Below, in pieces: positions 1 to 7,300 of a DNA stretch of 9,539 bases. The stretch lies in contig JAQTNZ010000008.1 in assembly GCA_028713595.1 (NCBI GenBank), positions 7,488-17,026 on the forward strand, read 5' to 3'. Origin of the DNA: Methylovulum sp. (GTDB lineage Bacteria > Pseudomonadota > Gammaproteobacteria > Methylococcales > Methylomonadaceae). The notes under the pieces were generated by a model that was not told the origin of the DNA, did no database searches, and saw nothing but the letters and a program-made list of their open reading frames with translations. Positions within the stretch are counted from its first letter, which is position 1, and every line of letters starts with the position of its first letter. Both the position numbers and the translations under genes were made by a program.

Positions 1-60
1 TTTGAACCACCGACCCCGGGGTTATGAATCCCGTGCTCTAACCAACTGAGCTATATCGCC
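1..60 (-). tRNA. tRNA-Met (anticodon CAT), elongator type, 3' end cut by window edge
   Basis: Read on the minus strand, the first 60 nt of a tRNA are visible: acceptor 5' strand GGCGATA, D arm GCTC/GAGC with the GG of the D loop, anticodon loop TTCATAA, variable loop GGGTC, T-arm 5' strand GGTGG and the beginning of the T loop (TTCAAA). The 3' T strand, acceptor 3' strand and any CCA lie beyond the edge. The body resembles elongator tRNA-Met; tRNA-Ile2, which shares a CAT anticodon via lysidine, is less likely but not excluded. The anticodon stem CGGGA/CCCCG has four G-C pairs and an A31-C39 mismatch next to the loop. Confidence 0.93.
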
Positions 61-91
61 GTCTTGCGAGGAATCGCTGAAAGAGCCGATT

Positions 92-120
92 ATTTTATAT
101 AGTTAGTTTATACCTGTCAA
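92..120 (-). promoter_or_regulatory. sigma70 promoter of the tRNA-Met gene
   Basis: On the minus strand TTGACA (115-120) is followed after 17 nt by TAAAAT (92-97). The -35 box is perfect, the -10 box matches five of six, and the spacing is ideal. Transcription should start near 85, about 25 nt before the tRNA 5' end. The TGA stop of ychF (117-119) lies inside the -35 box, so this promoter cannot change freely without affecting ychF. Confidence 0.75.
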
Positions 121-1208
121 ACATTAAATCTAAAATGCACGACATCACCATCTTTAACAACGTAGTCTTTGCCTTCTAAGCGCCATTTTCCGGCATCTTT
201 TGCGCCTTGCTCGCCTTTGTAAGTGACGAAATCCTGGTAAGAAATGACTTCGGCGCGGATAAAGCCTTTTTCAAAGTCGCTGTGGATTACGCCTGCGGCT
301 TGGGGGGCGGATGCGCCGACCGGGATGGTCCACGCACGGACTTCTTTGACACCGGCGGTGAAATAGGTCGCCAAGTCCAACAATTCATAACCGGCCCTAA
401 CAACGCGGTTAAGCCCTGGCTCTTCCTGGCCCAAATCATCAAGGAATTCTTTGCGCTCGTCTTCTTCAAGCAAGGCTATTTCGGCTTCTATGGCGGCGCA
501 GATAGGCACGACACGGGCGTTTTCTTTGGCGGCTAAGGCCACGACCTTGTCCAGCAGCGGGTTGTTCTCAAAACCGTCGTCTTGGACGTTGGCGATATAC
601 ATGGTGGGTTTGATGGTCATCAGGCATAAGTCGCGGATCAGGGCTTTTTCGTCCGCGTCCAAGTTCAAGCCGCGTGCGGGTTCGCCCGCTTCAAGCTGTT
701 TTAAGACCCGCTCCAACACGCCTTTTTTTGCCACATCGTCTTTGCTGCCTGATTTAGCCAGTTTGCTGACGCGCAACAGGGCGCGTTCCACCGAGGCCAT
801 ATCCGCCAAGGCCAGTTCGGTGTTGATGGTTTCTATATCGGAAATGGGGTCTACCTTGCCGGCGACATGGACGACGTTTTCATCATGGAAACAGCGCACG
901 ACATGGGCGATGGCATCGGTTTCCCGGATGTTGGCAAGGAACTTGTTGCCTAAGCCTTCGCCTTTGGAAGCGCCGGCGACCAGCCCTGCGATGTCCACAA
1001 ACTCAATAGTGGTGGGCAAGGTGCGTTCGGGCTTGACGATCTCCGCCAGCTTGTCGATTCTAAGGTCAGGTACGGGCACAACGCCGACGTTGGGGTCTAT
1101 CGTGCAGAAGGGGTAATTTTCGGCGGCGATTTTTGCGCGGGTCAGGGCGTTAAATAAGGTTGACTTGCCTACGTTGGGCAAACCCACGATTCCACAATAC
1201 AGTGCCAT
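117..1208 (-). CDS. ychF: Ribosome-associated nucleotidase YchF (OLA1/Obg family)
   Basis: This is a complete 363-residue YchF, the usual family length. The G domain has the P-loop GLPNVGKST at residues 9-17, DIAGLV (G3) at 72-77 and, in the G4 position, NVQD at 207-210. A helical coiled-coil insert follows G3 (about 130-195), and a C-terminal TGS domain covers about 278-361. Family members hydrolyse ATP better than GTP because the NKxD specificity motif is altered. They bind ribosomes and influence stress and redox responses, in the cytoplasm. The start is set by alignment to the family N-terminus ([12 protein letters not shown]); no good Shine-Dalgarno is visible. It is not next to pth, its frequent partner in gammaproteobacteria. 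The stop codon overlaps the tRNA-Met promoter. Confidence 0.97.
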   Translation of the reverse strand: MALYCGIVGLPNVGKSTLFNALTRAKIAAENYPFCTIDPNVGVVPVPDLRIDKLAEIVKPERTLPTTIEFVDIAGLVAGASKGEGLGNKFLANIRETDAIAHVVRCFHDENVVHVAGKVDPISDIETINTELALADMASVERALLRVSKLAKSGSKDDVAKKGVLERVLKQLEAGEPARGLNLDADEKALIRDLCLMTIKPTMYIANVQDDGFENNPLLDKVVALAAKENARVVPICAAIEAEIALLEEDERKEFLDDLGQEEPGLNRVVRAGYELLDLATYFTAGVKEVRAWTIPVGASAPQAAGVIHSDFEKGFIRAEVISYQDFVTYKGEQGAKDAGKWRLEGKDYVVKDGDVVHFRFNV

Positions 1209-1260
1209 AGCGTTTTTTTATAATCCGGTTAAGTTAGGGACAAGATGCAACAAATCGGCC

Positions 1261-1266
1261 ATTATA
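1261..1266 (-). promoter_or_regulatory. Candidate -10 box for ychF
   Basis: A perfect TATAAT reads on the minus strand here, which would place the start of transcription near 1254 and give a leader of about 46 nt before ychF. No good -35 hexamer lies at 16-18 nt, so an activator or another start may be needed. Confidence 0.35.
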
Positions 1267-1332
1267 CAATTTATTGGCGATAACCACACGGCAAAACGTT
1301 TAGCCATCACTTATCAATCATATAAAACCCCA

Positions 1333-1363
1333 TTGTCAATTATTTTTGCGAATCAGATATGAT
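1333..1363 (+). promoter_or_regulatory. Candidate promoter for the EVE-domain gene
   Basis: TTGTCA (1333-1338) and TATGAT (1358-1363) are good hexamer matches with a long 19-nt spacer. Use of this promoter would give a leader of roughly 170 nt. In such an AT-rich region chance matches are likely. Confidence 0.25.
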
Positions 1364-1539
1364 ATTTTTCAACAAAGGGAAATCACTAATCTTTTCAATT
1401 GCTTGATTTTTAATGGTTTAAAAAATAACAGATTAAATTGCTAATGCAAAAGGATTTTTTAATGCTTTTGGTTGTCGATATTTGTCACTAACGCTGATTT
1501 TTATATTGGCAATTAATTACAATAAACCAAGGCATCCTT

Positions 1540-1998
1540 ATGAATTACTGGCTAATGAAATCCGAACCTGACGTATTCAGCATTACTGATTTGGTTAACC
1601 GTCCGGGGCAGTTGGAGCCTTGGGACGGGGTGCGCAATTATCAGGCGCGCAATATGCTGCGTGATGCGATGAAATTGGGCGACCTGGTGTTTTTTTACCA
1701 TTCCAACTGTGCCGAACCCGGGATTGTCGGCATTATGGAAGTGGCAAAAGAAAGTTATCCCGACCTTTCGGCATTTGACCCTAATGACAAACATTTTGAC
1801 CGGATCGGCGACCCGGCCAACCCGCGTTGGTTCAGTGTCGATGTCCGCTATGTCAGGACATTATCACGCACGATCACCCTGCAAGAGCTGAAGTTAAAAC
1901 CAGAATTGGCGGGTTTCGCCTTAATCAAGCGCGGCAACCGTTTGTCGGTCATGCCCGTCAGCGAGGAGCAGTGGCAGTTTATTTTGGCGTTGGAATGA
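1540..1998 (+). CDS. EVE domain-containing protein (THYN1-like, PUA-fold)
   Basis: This 152-residue protein is essentially one EVE domain, which has a PUA/YTH-like fold. Visible family signatures are WLMKSEP at residues 4-10, WDGVRNYQARN at 28-38, GDLVFFYHS at 47-55, GIVGI at 61-65, W97 in PRWFSVDV, and the terminal LSVMPV at 135-140. EVE domains are thought to bind modified bases in RNA or DNA through an aromatic pocket; the ligand of this stand-alone bacterial form is not known. The start is supported by AAGG (1529-1532) about 7 nt upstream of the ATG. It converges on the small lipoprotein gene with a 30-nt gap. Stand-alone EVE proteins are common in proteobacteria, and there is no restriction or defence partner beside it. 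Confidence 0.93.
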   Translation: MNYWLMKSEPDVFSITDLVNRPGQLEPWDGVRNYQARNMLRDAMKLGDLVFFYHSNCAEPGIVGIMEVAKESYPDLSAFDPNDKHFDRIGDPANPRWFSVDVRYVRTLSRTITLQELKLKPELAGFALIKRGNRLSVMPVSEEQWQFILALE

Positions 1999-2028
1999 CC
2001 CGCCGCCTATTTACTCTTTGCCCGCCAC

Positions 2029-2232
2029 TTAGTTTTTGGGCTTTTCTTGTTGGCCTTGTTCATAGCGGTCATAAGATTGGGTGGCGGTATCATAGCACCG
2101 CGCCCGTTCGGTGTTGTCAGCAATTTTGGTGCATTGGTCCAGACGCGCGCCTTGGGCGGCATCGTATACCCTTTGTGCGGTGCAGCCTTGAAGCAAAATG
2201 AAGAGCAGCGCGGGGATGGTTAATTTTTGCAT
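2029..2232 (-). CDS. Small lipoprotein of unknown function
   Basis: This 67-residue protein has a basic N-terminus (MQKL), a short hydrophobic stretch and a lipobox LQGC, so signal peptidase II should cleave before Cys17. The mature part is about 51 residues, hydrophilic, with two further cysteines (C34 and C46, spacing C-x11-C) in a helical-looking segment, and ends in a charged tail rich in Q, E and K. Residue 18 is Thr rather than Asp, so an outer-membrane location is expected under the E. coli sorting rule. A strong Shine-Dalgarno (AAAGGA, 7 nt before the ATG) supports the start. It lies 110 nt downstream of alaC on the same strand. I do not recognise the family. Confidence 0.8.
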   Translation of the reverse strand: MQKLTIPALLFILLQGCTAQRVYDAAQGARLDQCTKIADNTERARCYDTATQSYDRYEQGQQEKPKN

Positions 2233-2298
2233 CTGTTGTCCTTTAGACTATTGGCTTAAACAGGCCACGACAAGGCTTTGCCGCAGCATTTTCGGGCG

Positions 2299-2323
2299 GG
2301 CGGATAACAGAGTGCCATCCGCC
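2299..2323. repeat. Inverted repeat, REP-like hairpin downstream of alaC
   Basis: GGCGGAT (2299-2305) and ATCCGCC (2317-2323) form a perfect 7-bp stem around an 11-nt loop. There is no T-run on either side, so it is not a canonical intrinsic terminator. The right arm belongs to an 11-bp sequence, GCCATCCGCCT, that recurs exactly at 4168-4178. GC-rich stems of this type are typical of intergenic REP-like elements or of transcript 3'-end protection. Confidence 0.5.
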
Positions 2324-2342
2324 TGAGTCTCCGGCTCTTGCC

Positions 2343-3527
2343 CTACACTACCTGATCTTTCTTCATCATCATACGGATACCGCGTATCGCTTGGCGGGTA
2401 CGGTGTTCGTTCTCAATCAGGCCAAAACGCACATGGTCATCGCCGTATTGCCCGAAACCAATACCGGGGGCCACCGCCACTTTGGCTTCCAACAACAATT
2501 TTTTGGAAAACTCCAATGACCCCATAGCCTGATAGGCTGCGGGGATTTTTGCCCACACAAACATGGTGGCTTTGGGCTTTTCAACCGGCCAACCGGCGGC
2601 GGCCAAGCCATCACATAAGACATCACGGCGTTTGCGGTACATGTCGGCAATTTCCACCACGCAATCTTGCGGGCCTTCAAGCGCGGCAATGGCGGCGATT
2701 TGTATCGGCGTAAACGTGCCATAGTCCAGATAGGATTTAATCCGCGCCAGCGCCGAAACCAGTTCTTTATTGCCGCACATAAAGCCAACGCGCCAGCCAG
2801 GCATGTTGTAGCTTTTGGACATGGAGAAAAACTCCACGGCTATGTCTTTGGCGCCTTCGATTTGCAGGATGGACGGAGCTTTGTAACCGTCAAACACAAT
2901 ATCGACATAGGCAATGTCATGCACCACCCAGATGTTATGTTCTTTCGCCAAAGCGATGATTTTCTCAAAGAAATCCAGCTCCACGCATTGGGCGGTCGGG
3001 TTGCCGGGAAAGTTAATAATCAGCATTTTCGGTTTAGGCCAACAATCGACAATCGCCTTGCGCAGTTCTTCAAAAAAATCCACGCCGGGGATTAATGGGA
3101 CGTGGCGCAAATCGGCGCCCGCAATCACCACCCCGTAAGGATGGATAGGATAGGCGGGGTTAGGCACCAAGACAATATCGCCAGGCCCTAAGGTCGCCAA
3201 GGCCAGATGCGCCAAGCCTTCTTTGGAGCCTATGGTGACAATGGCTTCGGTTTCTGGATTCAAATCCACGTCAAAACGGGTCTTATACCAGTTACAAATG
3301 GCTTTGCGCAAACGCGGGATGCCTTTGGACATCGAATAACGGTGGGTGTCTTCGCGTTGCGTCGCCTCAATCATCTTATCGACGATGTGTTTGGGTGTCG
3401 GTTGGTCGGGGTTTCCCATACCAAAATCGATAATGTCTTCACCCGCCGCGCGGGCCTTGGCTTTCAGCTCATTGACTATATTAAAGACGTAGGGGGGTAA
3501 GCGGCTTATTCTTTGAAATTGTTCCAT
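2343..3527 (-). CDS. alaC: Alanine aminotransferase AlaC-like, class I/II PLP aminotransferase
   Basis: This complete 394-residue fold-type I aminotransferase reads very closely like E. coli AlaC (YfdZ) throughout, e.g. the N-terminal RLPPYVFNI and the segment [16 protein letters not shown]. AlaC makes L-alanine from pyruvate with glutamate as amino donor, in the cytoplasm. The PLP-binding residues are visible: N176 in NFPGNPT, D204 in VVHDIAY, the Schiff-base lysine K238 in SMSKSYN, R246 in PGWRVGF, and the substrate carboxylate-binding R367 in HVRFGLIEN. The start matches the family and has a modest AAGAG 6 nt upstream. It is probably transcribed alone from the promoter at 3574-3602. No homoserine dehydrogenase or threonine synthase gene is adjacent. 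Substrate assignment rests on family similarity. Confidence 0.93.
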   Translation of the reverse strand: MEQFQRISRLPPYVFNIVNELKAKARAAGEDIIDFGMGNPDQPTPKHIVDKMIEATQREDTHRYSMSKGIPRLRKAICNWYKTRFDVDLNPETEAIVTIGSKEGLAHLALATLGPGDIVLVPNPAYPIHPYGVVIAGADLRHVPLIPGVDFFEELRKAIVDCWPKPKMLIINFPGNPTAQCVELDFFEKIIALAKEHNIWVVHDIAYVDIVFDGYKAPSILQIEGAKDIAVEFFSMSKSYNMPGWRVGFMCGNKELVSALARIKSYLDYGTFTPIQIAAIAALEGPQDCVVEIADMYRKRRDVLCDGLAAAGWPVEKPKATMFVWAKIPAAYQAMGSLEFSKKLLLEAKVAVAPGIGFGQYGDDHVRFGLIENEHRTRQAIRGIRMMMKKDQVV

Positions 3528-3573
3528 TTACAGCTCTTGGCAACCAGTGTCTGAGTAAAGTTAAAAACAGTCT

Positions 3574-3602
3574 AAGGTACTGTTCCGGCAAACATCTGTC
3601 AA
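3574..3602 (-). promoter_or_regulatory. sigma70 promoter of alaC
   Basis: On the minus strand a perfect TTGACA (3597-3602) is followed after exactly 17 nt by TACCTT (3574-3579), which keeps the conserved T, A and final T. Transcription would start near 3567 with a leader of about 40 nt before the alaC ATG. It lies between the hicA stop and alaC, which suggests alaC does not depend on read-through from hicBA. Confidence 0.6.
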
Positions 3603-3680
3603 ATAATAGACAGATTAAATAGTAAGGTTTGCAAAAAACTGCAAAACCTAGGCAAATGAAGCCCCGAATCCAATGGGACA

Positions 3681-3902
3681 TTACGCACTAAGCGCGTTAA
3701 TAAAGTCATCAATTGCAACACCTCCCTGCTTGAGCAAACCTGCTAAAGTACCTGTTTTTATTTCACGGTGATTAGGCACCACACAACCTTGAGAGCCTTT
3801 ACGAAGGATAATATGGCTACCTCGCTGCCGGACGACAGTAAAACCCAGGCGGCGCAAAGCACGAACCGCTTCAGCGCCAGAAATGACGGGCAAGCTAGGC
3901 AT
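3681..3902 (-). CDS. hicA: HicA-family mRNA interferase toxin (YcfA-like)
   Basis: This 73-residue protein covers one complete HicA domain, a double-stranded-RNA-binding-like fold. It begins with the typical helix (ISGAEAVRALRRLGF), then RQRGSHIILRK with the catalytic histidine H30, and the conserved second half VPNHREIKTGTLAGLLKQGGV. HicA toxins cleave mRNA and block translation until neutralised by HicB. The ATG overlaps the last 8 nt of hicB (ATGCCTAG), so the pair is translationally coupled. The order is antitoxin first, the reverse of the textbook hicAB arrangement but common among pairs with a short HicB. All key residues are present, so the toxin is probably active. Confidence 0.93.
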   Translation of the reverse strand: MPSLPVISGAEAVRALRRLGFTVVRQRGSHIILRKGSQGCVVPNHREIKTGTLAGLLKQGGVAIDDFINALSA

Positions 3903-4101
3903 GAGCCGCGACTTGGAATGTCGTTAATAACGAGCGTCCTATGATAGTGAGCGGAAACTCTTCCAAATAAAGCTCTGTGGCTTCTTGCAGGTTTATAAGA
4001 GCCTCTTCAATGCTTTCGCCTTGAGTTGTCGTACCCGTTTCAGGATTGAAAGCGACATAACCACCTTCGATAGCTGGAGTCAATACAGCAGATAGTTCCA
4101 T
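3895..4101 (-). CDS. hicB: HicB-family antitoxin
   Basis: This 68-residue protein is a minimal HicB: the partial RNase H-like domain (AVLTPAIEGGYVAFNPETGTTTQGESIEEALINLQEATELYLEEFP) and a short tail. It has no C-terminal helix-turn-helix or ribbon-helix-helix domain, so direct autoregulation through DNA binding is not evident. It should bind and neutralise HicA. The chosen start, ATG at 4099-4101, has AAGGA with a 7-nt spacer. A longer reading from ATG at 4120-4122 adds seven residues (MVNKEKI) but lacks a Shine-Dalgarno and may lie upstream of the transcript start. The stop overlaps hicA by 8 nt. Codon choice looks slightly more AT-rich than neighbouring housekeeping genes, consistent with an acquired module. 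Confidence 0.88.
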   Translation of the reverse strand: MELSAVLTPAIEGGYVAFNPETGTTTQGESIEEALINLQEATELYLEEFPLTIIGRSLLTTFQVAAHA

Positions 4102-4125
4102 TATTTTTTCCTTATTTACCATTGT

Positions 4126-4131
4126 GTTATA
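4126..4131 (-). promoter_or_regulatory. Candidate -10 box for hicBA
   Basis: TATAAC reads on the minus strand, five of six to consensus. It would place the transcript start near 4119, about 18 nt before the preferred hicB ATG at 4101. The -35 region has no clear match, so the assignment is tentative. Confidence 0.3.
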
Positions 4132-4149
4132 AAGTAAATGCGCATGAGC

Positions 4150-4178
4150 GGCTTAGTTATCTATAACGCCATCCGCCT
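4150..4178. repeat. REP-like sequence sharing an 11-bp motif with 2314-2324
   Basis: GCCATCCGCCT at 4168-4178 is an exact copy of 2314-2324. Beside it, GTTA (4156-4159) and TAAC (4164-4167) can pair, extended by GGC (4150-4152) with GCC (4168-4170) across a three-base bulge. Before the MITE inserted, this sequence would have begun directly at the channel gene stop codon. No T-run follows, so it is not a clear terminator. Confidence 0.4.
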
Positions 4179-4185
4179 ATGCACC
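4175..4185. repeat. Target-site duplication, left copy
   Basis: GCCTATGCACC here is repeated exactly at 4300-4310, immediately outside the two terminal inverted repeats. The match ends at both sides, so 11 bp is the maximum; the true duplication could be a base shorter because 4185 and 4300 are also complementary. Confidence 0.8.
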
Positions 4186-4299
4186 ATAAGTATCTACACA
4201 AGTTTTGTAACTATCTGATTTTTATACAATTGTTACTTTTTATCAAATGCGCTAACTATTTGTTTTACAAGGGCTAATAAAAGTTGTGTAGATACTTAT
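4186..4299. mobile_element. MITE (non-autonomous insertion, about 114 bp) with 21-bp terminal inverted repeats
   Basis: The left end 4186-4206 (ATAAGTATCTACACAAG then TTTT) is the reverse complement of the right end 4279-4299, with a single G-G mismatch (4202/4283). The outermost 16 bp are perfect. The ends are flanked by an 11-bp direct repeat (4175-4185 and 4300-4310). The 72-nt AT-rich interior contains no open reading frame, only a minor internal inverted repeat (GTAAC 4207-4211 with GTTAC 4232-4236). This is the structure of a MITE mobilised by the transposase of a related insertion sequence. I cannot name the family; target duplications of 10-12 bp occur in IS4-type elements. It sits between hicBA and the channel gene. 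Confidence 0.85.
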
Positions 4300-4310
4300 G
4301 CCTATGCACC
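4300..4310. repeat. Target-site duplication, right copy, containing the channel gene stop codon
   Basis: GCCTATGCACC is identical to 4175-4185. On the minus strand it reads GGT GCA TAG GC, which are the last two sense codons (Gly, Ala) and the stop of the mechanosensitive channel gene. Confidence 0.8.
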
Positions 4311-7300
4311 CTGAACCACCGTCTCCCGCACATGCACTTCCCTTTGCGGTAAGGGAATTTCTATATGATGCTCACGCAGGGCGCGTTCCAGCCGCAGGTG
4401 CAAATCATGGATGACTTGCAGGCGGTGGGACATTTCGCTGACAAACACGCGGATGGAAAAGTTGACCGCGCTATCGCCAAAGCCGGTTAACAATACCACA
4501 GGCGATGGCTCGGCAAGCACCAACGGCGTGTCCCGCACCGTTTCTAACATCAGGCTATGCGCCTGTTCCAAATCCGTGCCATAAGCGATGCCGACCGGAA
4601 TCACCACACGGGTGATGGAATCGCTTAACGTCCAGTTGATTAACTGGTTGGTGATGAAGGTTTTGTTCGGCACGATCAATTCTTTTTGATCCCAATCCAT
4701 AATGGTGGTCGCCCGCATTTGGATGCGGCTGACCTTGCCGGTGACATCGCCGATAGTGACGGTGTCGCCAACACGGATAGGCCGCTCAAACAGCAAAATA
4801 ATGCCTGACACCAAGTTGGCGAAAATTTCTTGCAAGCCAAAACCTAAACCCACGCTGAGCGCCGCCACCAACCATTGCACCTGCGCCCAACTGCCGCCCA
4901 GCTCATTGGCGACACAGAGAAAGCCGATGGAGATCAACAAATATTTGGCGAGTTTGTTGATAGCATAGCGGCTACCCGTTTCTATGGTCAAATGCCGGAA
5001 CCATAAAATTTCCATAAGCCCCGAAAAATTCAGCACCGAGACGATAGTGATAAACACATACATCGCCGCCAATAACAAGTTGGTCAAAGTCACCGGCTGC
5101 ATGATCTCTTGCTTGTCCACCGTCACCTGATGTTCCCATAGCTCAATATGGTCAAGGAATGAGAAGGCCGGAAAGATATTCTTCCAAATCATCCAAATAC
5201 TGATAATCAGCGTCAAACAGATAAACACATTCAGCAATTTGACGGTTTGCGCGTTGATTTTGGGAATATCCAGCCCCTCTTCCAGCGGCAGCGTGATATC
5301 TTCGCCGCCTATGGGTTGTGGCCTTTCAGGCAACGCTGACAGCCGCCGCTTTTGCCGGGCATTTTCTATCGCCAATTGCCGGTTCACCAACGTTAACCAA
5401 CGGAAGACCATTTCGTGAAAGACCATCAGCAAAAACACCAAGCGCAGAGTGACGACGAGTTGTTGTTGCAATTCCAAGGCGCTCAAATAATAGCCGGCCA
5501 CCGCAAAGCCGATAATGATTAAGGGCAATGCAATCGCCCCCAGATACCAAAAATAACGCAACTGGTTAAGCCAACCTTGCGGATTGGCGGCAATGGCATA
5601 CTGCAATAGGCCACGGGCCGGATGCAAAATCATGCGCAAAAACACCGCCATCGCCAGCAGGCTGATAACCAATGCCAAACGCCCGATATTATCGCTGTAC
5701 AAGGCTTCGCCGGAGGCGCCCGTGCTGTTAATCAAAAATACGCAAGGCACGGTAATAAAGCGCAACCAGGCGATTTGCCCCCGGAATAGGCTGGCGGTTT
5801 CTTGCCGCCATTGGAAATGTTTCCGTGCAATCCCTTGCGGGGCAAACAAGCGGTAAAAAAATTGCAAGAAGAACAGGGGAGCCGCCGCGACTTGGAACCC
5901 TACCCCCGTGGCTTTGCTAAAGTCGGACACATGTAGGCTATGGCTTAAAAACCAGCCCCAATAATAAAACATCAGTGGCAACGGCAAAATTATCAGCAAC
6001 AAATGCCCAAAAGCTTTAACCGTATAGAGAAATCGGTCACTATAAAATTTGCCGACTTGTTCCGACAGGGTGATTAAGCGAAACTTGCTCCAACGCTGGC
6101 AAAACACCAACAGCAATAAGCTTAAAATGGCGGCAAAAGCCAGAAAGGGATCATAAGATAGCGCAGTTAGCGTATCTTTAATGACCCCCATCCAATTCAA
6201 CGGCGACAATAGCCATTGTGAGGCGTGATAAAGCCCGGGCAGAAAATCGGCGTTAATGGGTTCGGAACTGGGTACCCAGAGCAGGCGTTCGTCAAGATAC
6301 GCCGCAAATTTTTTCGCTTGGGCTACCATTTGTTGCCTGGCAAAATCAAAATCGCCCAAAGACCGTAAAAACGTGTCATCCGCCACCGTCAACTTGTTCA
6401 GCAAGTCTTTTTGGCTGTTCATCAATACCCGCAGTTCCGCCTGGATCATCATGCGTGATTCATTGGGCATGTTCGGATCGACTTGGGTGTCCATGATTTG
6501 TTGCAAAGTATGATCGACATCAGCCAATTTTTTCAGCTTGTCTTCTATCTTAAACAACGCCAAGCTGGTCTCGGCAGTCTCGTTTTGGACGGTTTCCGCC
6601 TGTACACCATGCTGTATGTCGGTCAATAAATTACGCCGCTGTTCGCGGAGAATCTTGCCTAAGGCCGGACTTAGACCCGCCAGGCTGATTTTTTTTTCGG
6701 CGCTTTTAAAATCACTGTCAATTTCGGTGACTTGGGCATCAAGCTTGTTTTCTTGCTCATTATAAGCATCTATTTTAGCCGTGGTTGTTTGCAAATCCTT
6801 ACTGAACTGGATGTTTTCACGGGTGATGGCCTGAATGGCCGGATGTTTGCCGGCCAGATCCTTTTCGGCTTGGCTGAGTGCGTCTTGGGCTTGTTTGGCG
6901 GCCTGTTGGCGACGTTCCGCCAACAGGCTGTCTATGGCGGCAAGCACAGGCATCAACGCGCTTTTTTGCACATCCAACAGCTGATACTGGTTCTTCAATA
7001 AATCGACCCGCACCGGATTGCTGATGGCTTCAATATCGAGCATCTTCAATTCGGCGGTACGCGCATCCAGCAAGGTTTTTAGCGATAACTGCTCGGCTTC
7101 GGCTTCGACTTTCAATCCGGTAGTGGATGGGGTCTCCAGTTTTTTCTGGCTGTTATCCAAATCCTGCTGGGCATCGAGCGTTTCTTGGCGAATCAAAGGC
7201 GGCCTGTTGTTTTGCAAGGCCAGTTCATTGTCCAATTTTTTTAACTGCTCATCCAGGTTGCTGACTTTTTCTTTTTCAATAATCAGCCGCTGTTCAAGCT

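Larger units (their letters stand above)
1209..1539. other. AT-rich intergenic region between divergent ychF and EVE-domain genes
   Basis: This 331-bp gap holds no convincing coding sequence. It is visibly richer in A and T than the flanking genes. It should contain the divergent promoters of ychF (minus) and the EVE gene (plus); candidate boxes are listed separately. I saw no long inverted repeat, no tRNA and no recognisable riboswitch. Confidence 0.6.

Noticed and set aside
451..1116. Long plus-strand reading frame opposite ychF
   Set aside because: It lies antisense within a gene with complete YchF motifs; its serine-rich composition is the expected shadow and it has no recognisable domain.
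1540..1998. EVE-domain protein as part of a modification-dependent restriction or defence system
   Set aside because: It is a stand-alone EVE protein with no McrB, HNH or other nuclease domain fused or adjacent; neighbours are housekeeping genes.
2299..2323. GC-rich stem after alaC as a standard rho-independent terminator
   Set aside because: No run of T follows on either strand and the 11-nt loop is large; a REP-like repeat fits better.
3626..3648. Hairpin GGTTTTGC/GCAAACC downstream of hicA as an intrinsic terminator
   Set aside because: On the minus strand the T-run is in the loop, not after the stem, and the stem needs a bulged base.
3481..3681. 66-codon minus-strand frame upstream of and overlapping alaC
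   Set aside because: It overlaps the alaC promoter and start region, has no family resemblance, and is Leu/Phe/Cys-rich as expected for translated AT-rich intergenic DNA.
4120..4122. Upstream ATG as the hicB start
   Set aside because: No Shine-Dalgarno precedes it, whereas the ATG at 4099-4101 has AAGGA at 7 nt and the HicB domain begins right after it.
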